Origin: Brienomyrus brachyistius
Taxonomy: Eukaryota > Chordata > Actinopteri > Osteoglossiformes > Mormyridae
Length of the DNA stretch: 64,000 nucleotides
NCBI RefSeq assembly: GCF_023856365.1
Contig: NW_026042422.1
Location: 1 to 64,000, forward strand
Reading direction: 5' to 3'
Of this stretch, positions 58,421 to 64,000 are shown in pieces. Made by a program: the position numbers and the translations under genes. The notes beneath the pieces were generated by a model that made no database searches, had not been told where the DNA came from, and saw nothing but the letters and a program-made list of their open reading frames with translations. The first letter of the stretch is position 1. Each line of letters begins with the position of its first letter.

Positions 58421-59908
58421 GAGAGTAGGTTTTAGGGTCAAACAGCAGGGTCAGTCTGAATCTGTGGAGCATCAGGGGCTGAGGGACTTGTGATGGTGAT
58501 ATGGTGACTCTGTCAGCCAGGGGATTCGAACCCATGACCATGGCCAGCTCTGTCTTTCAGGGCCCCTAGGCAAAGATTTACTAGGAAAGGCCCCCAACCA
58601 AGAAAATGGATAATTTCAGTTCCTCTGCACTGCAGGTCATTTGTAGGCCTTAGGTAACTGTCCTTCCGGCCTATAGCTATACAGACTTCTAGAAGGTGAA
58701 TTAAAAGGTGAGAGGCTGGAAATGGAAACACGCTTAAAAACATCTTTCCCCTCCTCCTCCAGGGGGAAGGTGATTTACTTCGACCGTCTCCGGGTGACAG
58801 GCGGCTGACCTTCCCGCTCGGCTCGGGCTCTCTGGTTGAAAGATCATCCTGTATCTGACCTCAATATCTTTGTTTGTTTGTTTATTTATTTATTTATTAG
58901 TAATTAAGTCCCCCACCCCCCGGCATTGATTCATGGGACAGTCCTGCTGCAGCCAAACACATTTAGCCCCCCCCCCCCCCCCTCAGTTTATCGCGGCCTT
59001 CCTGAGATCGCATTTCCATCGACGTGCCAAATGGCATTCCCGGCATCTCGCGTCAGCCTTTTAAAGATCAATCCCGGGTCTGCTCCTTGTCCGAGGTATC
59101 GGAATTCCTATGATTTTATCTCCAGGATGGAACACAGGGTTTGCTGTGCCCCCCAACTCCCACCGCCACACATAATTCCTGGTGAAAGGACAAAAGCAGG
59201 ACCTGATCAACAAGATAAACGCTTATTGAACCCAACCCCCCAACTAAAAAAGAATCACTACCGGAATTAGCGGTGACGATGGGACAGTCAAGGTACGGAA
59301 CAGAGAGCCCCGAAGCTCCGACCTGGGCATTGTATCCAGCTGGGAATCTGATACCGGACCGCCAGGGCTGTCCGGGAAGTGGATGAAATCCCCGATTTCT
59401 GTCTAGATTTCAAACGCTATTTTGTTTGGATCCACAAACGTGAAATAAAATACAGAAGACAAAAGTTCATCTCTGTAAATAAAGACGGGAAGCTGGGTGT
59501 CCAGTGGCTCTCGGCATTCTGGGGTGACATCAGGATGTCAGAAGTGACATTAATGGAGGGAGAGAAGCATCAGCGTGTCGTCCGGGGGCCGGTAATCAGA
59601 GCGCTTAAAAGCGGGCAATTAAAAAAAAGAGGAGAACACGATCTTCATGACAGGATGTGCCTGTTAACATTGGACCTTGTTTTTGTTTTATCATCCACTG
59701 TAACGGTTTATGTGTCCTTCCCTGTACCGTGGGGGGGGGGGGTAAAACTTCAACCCTAAGATGGAAAAACAGTTTATGCAATTTTGGAAACTGCAGAGGA
59801 TGGAGGGGAGGCTGTAAGCATTTCTGCTCTTTGGTTTATTAATCTCCACAGAGAATCTTCGAAGGCTGATATGCGGAAGGCAGAAATGTCATGACCTGCT
59901 GATCCGAT

Positions 59909-60470
59909 CCTCCTGTGAGCCACGCCCCCTCATTTACCTCCTGTGAGCCACGCCCCCTCATTTATCTCCTGTGAGCCACGCCCCCTCATTTACCTCCTGT
60001 GAGCCACGCCCCCTCATTTTTCTCCTGTGAGCCACGCCCCCCTCATTTTTCTCCTGTGAGCCACGCCCCCTCATTTACCTCCTGTGAGCCACGCCCCCTC
60101 ATATACCTCCTGTGAGCCAAGCCCCGTTATTTACCTCCTGTGAGCCACGCCCCCTCATTTACCTCCTGTGAGCCACGCCCCCATATACCTCCTGTGAGCC
60201 ACGCCCCGTTATTTACCTCCTGTGAGCCACGCCCCCTCATTTACCTCCTGTGAGCCACGCCCCCTCATATACCTCCTGTGAGCCATGCCCCCCATATACC
60301 TCCTGTGAGCCACGCCCCCTCATTTACCTCCTGTGAGCCACGCCCCCTCATATACCTCCTGTGAGCCATGCCCCCCATATACCTCCTGTGAGCCACGCCC
60401 CCTCATTTACCTCCTGTGAGCCATGCCCCCTCATATACCTCCTGTGAGCCACGCCCCCCATATACCTCCT
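59909..60470 (+). repeat. 28-bp minisatellite, 20 copies with three-unit higher-order structure
   Basis: Unit core CCTGTGAGCCACGCCCC followed by a variable end (CTCATTTAC, CTCATATAC, CCCATATAC or GTTATTTAC). I count 20 units. From unit 6 onward the variant ends recur with a period of three units: TTTA, ATA-type, GTTA twice, then CTCATTTA, CTCATATA, CCCATATA three times. This indicates later amplification of trimers. Each unit contains a CCACGCCCC box resembling a KLF/Sp site (CCATGCCCC or CCAAGCCCC in a few). Confidence 0.97.
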
Positions 60471-60593
60471 ACGAAACCCTGATCGTTCGCAGCTGTTTCA
60501 AGTTGTTAGCGTCTTGTGTATTTCAGTCCCCGCTTTCAAGTCTGTTTCCCCAGGTCTGTCAGAGACGTTTTTACTGTGTCGTTCTCCCCAGTA

Positions 60594-60763
60594 CTAAAAC
60601 CCCCTTGTTTTGGATCTCCGTGTGCCCGACCCTGCTTCCGTTCTGCACAAGAAAGGTGGAGTCAAGCTTCTAAACATGCTAAAACCCCCTTGTTTTGGAT
60701 CTCCGAGTGCCCGACCCTGCTTCCGTTCTGCACAAGAAAGGTGGAGTCAAGCTTATAAACATG
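60594..60763 (+). repeat. 85-bp tandem dimer
   Basis: Two copies of an 85-base unit starting CTAAAACCCCCTTGTTTTGG and ending near AAACATG. By eye they differ at two positions (GTG/GAG near the middle; CTTCTAAA/CTTATAAA). The period is not a multiple of three, arguing against coding. A plus-strand open frame over it duplicates peptide sequence only because of the repeat. Confidence 0.95.
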
Positions 60764-63700
60764 CTCCCATGTCATTGCTTCTGCAGCCACACAGGGGGCG
60801 GCCATTTTGTAAGAGTAACAGGCTCGCTCGAAACTTGCACGTAATTCACGAGCAGGGGTCGGGGTTAGCAGTGTGCTGATATTTAGTCTGCAAGCCAGCA
60901 GTGTCATAGCAAATAGCAGAGAGGGTCTATGAACCCTGGAGAGCATTTCATAAAAAATGAAAAGCTTTTCCGGCCGGGAAACACTGGAAGCTGCCCCCCC
61001 CCAGGTCCCCATTTCACCCTCCCGCTATTTTTCCTTCATTCCGCTGCTTTATTACTGATTTGGCGATTAGGGCAGGGGGGCCATGCTTTTTTTTTCTTTT
61101 TATTTGATGGTGGATGTAAACAGGGAGGCTGACACTGATGCAACCTTAAACAGTTTATAACTGGAAAAGCTAACAGCTGTCAAATGACGAGGCAAGAGTC
61201 TGCAGAGCATCTTGGTTGGACCTTTGGTTTTGCCTTACATTCTGTCCTGTGCCTCTGCACAGGAACAACAAGCTTATTATGAAGACTAAAAAAAACAGAT
61301 AAATCGTAATTAATCTATACTAAATTCTAAAAGAGTTTATTTTATTCTTTTATTTTTTACTTTCATTTAGATGAAATGCTCCACACGTATGATCATACTT
61401 GGCCTCTATTTAACCACCAGTTGTCCCGTAATTCCAGAAGAGAGTGTATGGAAGGAAACATCAGGAATGTGACTTGGACCATTATGGAATGTGACCTCGA
61501 CCATTACGGAATGTGACCTGACACAGCTTGGAATGGCTGCAGTTTTTCCTCACGAGTACGTGAGTGGTGTAATCTTCCCCTTATGGGCCACCGCCGGTGC
61601 AGACCTGCGTCAATGTGTCAGAACGTCAGCTTTTGTGTCGGAGGTCGGTGTAGTGCAGGACTTTCCTGAATTAACAGGCATGGCTGAGCCTGCCCATGAG
61701 ACCATTATCTCCCAGACATGGGAAGTTAATCAAGTATGCAGCATGCTTTACTGCCGCTTAGGAGAATCCCGCTATAGGACATTGTTTTTTGAAAGCTTTA
61801 TTTGAGATAATTCTGTCTCAGGGGGCAGCCATTGCAGATTCCTCTGTGAGGCTTTTTCTTTGTAATCCTGGTCAGACGGATCACCGTGGGCCCTACGCCA
61901 AGCAATCGAGCATAGAAGAAATTTCATCCCTTTATAGGAGCAAATTTACGACTGCTGTAGGACAATTCATATCCTTAAAGTCCTGCAGTTATTGATTTAG
62001 TGAGGACAGGGAACCCGGAGACATATTTAAGACCTTTGCTTATGTTGTCAGCAGCTTCTTCAGAGCCTGTTGCTCTTTCATACTGTTTCCATGGCAGCAC
62101 AATATCGATGGTACTAATTTCCCTCTCGTTTCAACTTTGCGTCTGATCGCGGAATTGATTAAAGGTCGTTAACGTCTGGCTCGTTCGGGTCGTGACCTTG
62201 TGCCTGCTGTCTGCGGTACCTGAAAGTTGATCGACAACAGGAATAACACGGCCCCCAGACTGCTACCTGTGCTCCCCCCTGCCCTGGAGTCAGTCACACC
62301 CTCTCCATCACGACTGACGTTGAACTACTTCATTCACTTTTTTCCCAAAAAGGTTCAAGTTGCAGGGGCAGACGGTTCTCATTTCCACATTGCCGTACTC
62401 ACTGACAAAGACCATACACGAATTTCGGCCGTGGAGGTCAGAGGTCAAAGGCTGCTTTCTTTCTGCATAGTCCCAAGAAGTTCTGGAATGTTCCAAGGCT
62501 AATTGCTCGATATGACTTGTGGTTGGGTGCATTCAAGTGCCGCTTCAGATAGTTTAATCAGCCACGTTTCCCCACTATCGGCACAGACAGATTCTTTTCA
62601 TGGGGCCATGCTTTGAAGCCAGCTCCATGGAACTTGGCGTGGTGAACGGTAGGGGGGTGGAGGGGGGGGGGGTCGGCTAGAAAATAACTTGCTTGCGAGG
62701 ACCCATGAATGTCTTTGATCGAGTGCCTGAAGGTCCACGAAAAGTCCGCGCTGAAGGCCTTTGGAAGGGAGCCTGTTTGGATGCATTCGGAGAGCGAGGC
62801 CTCATGGACCACAACGCCCTGTCATTCCGAGAAGATCAGGGTGGTGCCAAACCCTGAGGTCCTGAAATTTCCAAAGGAAAAAAATACAACAACACAGTTT
62901 TTTTCTTTTTCAGTGGCAGGAAAGCTGAACAGTAACATTAATTTTGCCAAGTCATTGAAGGACATGTGACTGTGTTAAGTTTCAAATGACATTTTTACCG
63001 TTTCCTTACAGGCAATATGCAAGATTTATGCCCCATCTGTCTGTCCATCCATCCATCTATTTAGGCAGAAGCATCTAAATTACTTGGGTTTGTTATTCTT
63101 AAAATAACACAAAAAGACATGCATGCACCCATGTCAACAGAGACCTTTTAGGTTTCCGGGTTAACGGCCTTGGACTGACAGCCCATAATCCTTTAACACC
63201 CGAGGGGGGGGTAGGGAGAAGTCAGTGCTGTCCCTCTGTGCGCCATCACAACACACCTCAAACGGCACATCCCACAGAAACCGGGAGCGTCACGTGTGCA
63301 TCACATGTGCGGATTCCCGACCAGTTCATAAAACACGCTCTCCCCACTGCGGCCTCATCAAATCCCCGGGACGTCTGACAGAGGCGAACGCGACTGGCAG
63401 ACTATTTAATACAGTTCAAGGAAAAGGTTAATAAAGGTCTTGCTGTAGCTTCCCCCCCAGTGAAGAACAGAGGACTGCCCCAGTGCTGGGGGGGTGGGGG
63501 GGGCCTCAGTCACAGCCCTTGTTTCTCAGGAAGACCTTGTGGCTTCATGTCTGTCTTTGCGACAGAAACAGAACGTTTCGACACTACTGGGAAGGAAGTG
63601 TGAACGGGGCCGGCGCATGAGAGCAGTTTCAGCAGATGGTTCGTATGCGTAATTATAACTGAACATTCCATGCCTTTTCCCCTTTTTTTTAGTTGCCTGG

Positions 63701-64000
63701 CCTTTCTGTACAGGGCGTCTGCGGTTCTCTGATCATGATCAAAGCCGAGCTTCAGTCTTCAGCGATCTCATCAGGATGATCCGCGCTGTGTCAGAAGGCA
63801 TGGGATCCGCGGGCAAGACGTGGCTGCCAGCCGGCCGGATCCGCGCCATGCCATTAAGTCCACTTAACATCAATTAGCTCCCAGAATGCATCTGGAGTGT
63901 AGCTACGGCTAACAGACTATTAGCATAACTGGTAGGCAAACATCCTTCGGTCCCATTGCCGTAACGCGCAGCGATGCAGCTTCCGCGTTAATGCCCACTT
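60764..64000. other. Gene-free region, 60.8 kb to right edge
   Basis: No exon is recognised. Contents: a 22-bp tandem triplet at 61464-61520, a short (CCAT)n SINE-tail-like piece at 63041-63062, G runs at about 62653-62671 and 63489-63502, and otherwise unremarkable unique-looking sequence. Confidence 0.55.
61464..61520 (+). repeat. 22-bp tandem repeat, about 2.5 copies
   Basis: GGAATGTGACTTGGACCATT-type units start at 61464, 61486 and 61508; the third is partial. Small local duplication. Confidence 0.85.

Larger units (their letters stand above)
39976..59908. other. Gene-free region, 40.0-59.9 kb
   Basis: No coding exon is recognised. Contents: SINEs at 42296, 43468, 48035, 54005 and 56040, G19 at 41382-41400, (CA)n at 41541 and 45024, a C17A17 block at 46474, a 24-bp tandem duplication at 49580, AT-rich islands at 52600-53480 and 57540-58420, candidate regulatory elements at 44450, 54365 and 55535, and a CTCF-like site at 56428. 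The 184-codon minus-strand open frame at 42276-42830 shows no domain and spans C runs. The rest shows nothing assignable. Confidence 0.6.

Noticed and set aside
1..64000. CRISPR arrays, operons, phage or viral insertions, rRNA
   Set aside because: None of the expected signatures are present; the sequence is eukaryotic with spliced-gene architecture.

Overview
The window is vertebrate nuclear DNA, almost certainly from a ray-finned (teleost) fish. The evidence is one clearly recognisable exon of a heparan sulfate 6-O-sulfotransferase gene with teleost-like sequence, fish-type V-SINE and other tRNA-derived SINE copies with (ATGG)n tails, and abundant microsatellites. The very high number of pure C/G homopolymer runs is a striking compositional habit of this genome. 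I cannot name the species from the sequence alone.

Layout. Positions 1-4840 are the 3' (downstream) side of the only protein-coding gene seen: the start of intron 1 of hs6st1, which reads leftward on the minus strand. Positions 4841-5358 are its first coding exon (172 full codons plus two bases). It ends in a clean GT splice donor, and the remaining exon or exons lie beyond the left edge. Positions 5359 to about 5740 are the gene's leader and presumed promoter, with several upstream ATGs. From there to 64000 I find no convincing coding exon. About 58 kb is non-coding upstream/intergenic sequence, consistent with a gene-poor flank of a developmental gene.

The non-coding part holds V-SINEs (full length at 10334-10685 plus and about 43468-43818 minus; fragments at 7464, 7950, 12585, 14697, 22957, 56040), further tRNA-derived SINE fragments, and a decayed PIF/Harbinger-like DNA transposon (38971-39542) with a broken Myb/SANT-like domain. 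It also holds a degenerate inverted-repeat MITE (27318-27586), a dispersed repeat pair (11765/39645), a 20-copy minisatellite with three-unit higher-order structure (59909-60470), an adjacent 85-bp tandem dimer (60594-60763), and many microsatellites and C/G homopolymers. Several stretches lack repeats and are rich in homeodomain-type TAAT cores or octamers; they are candidates for conserved regulatory elements. A few CTCF-like motifs are also present.

Function. The single gene product is a Golgi type II membrane enzyme that transfers sulfate from PAPS to the 6-O position of glucosamine in heparan sulfate. Everything else can at most be regulatory or repeat-derived. I found no operon, CRISPR array, viral insertion, bona fide tRNA/rRNA gene or other new gene system, and I do not claim one.
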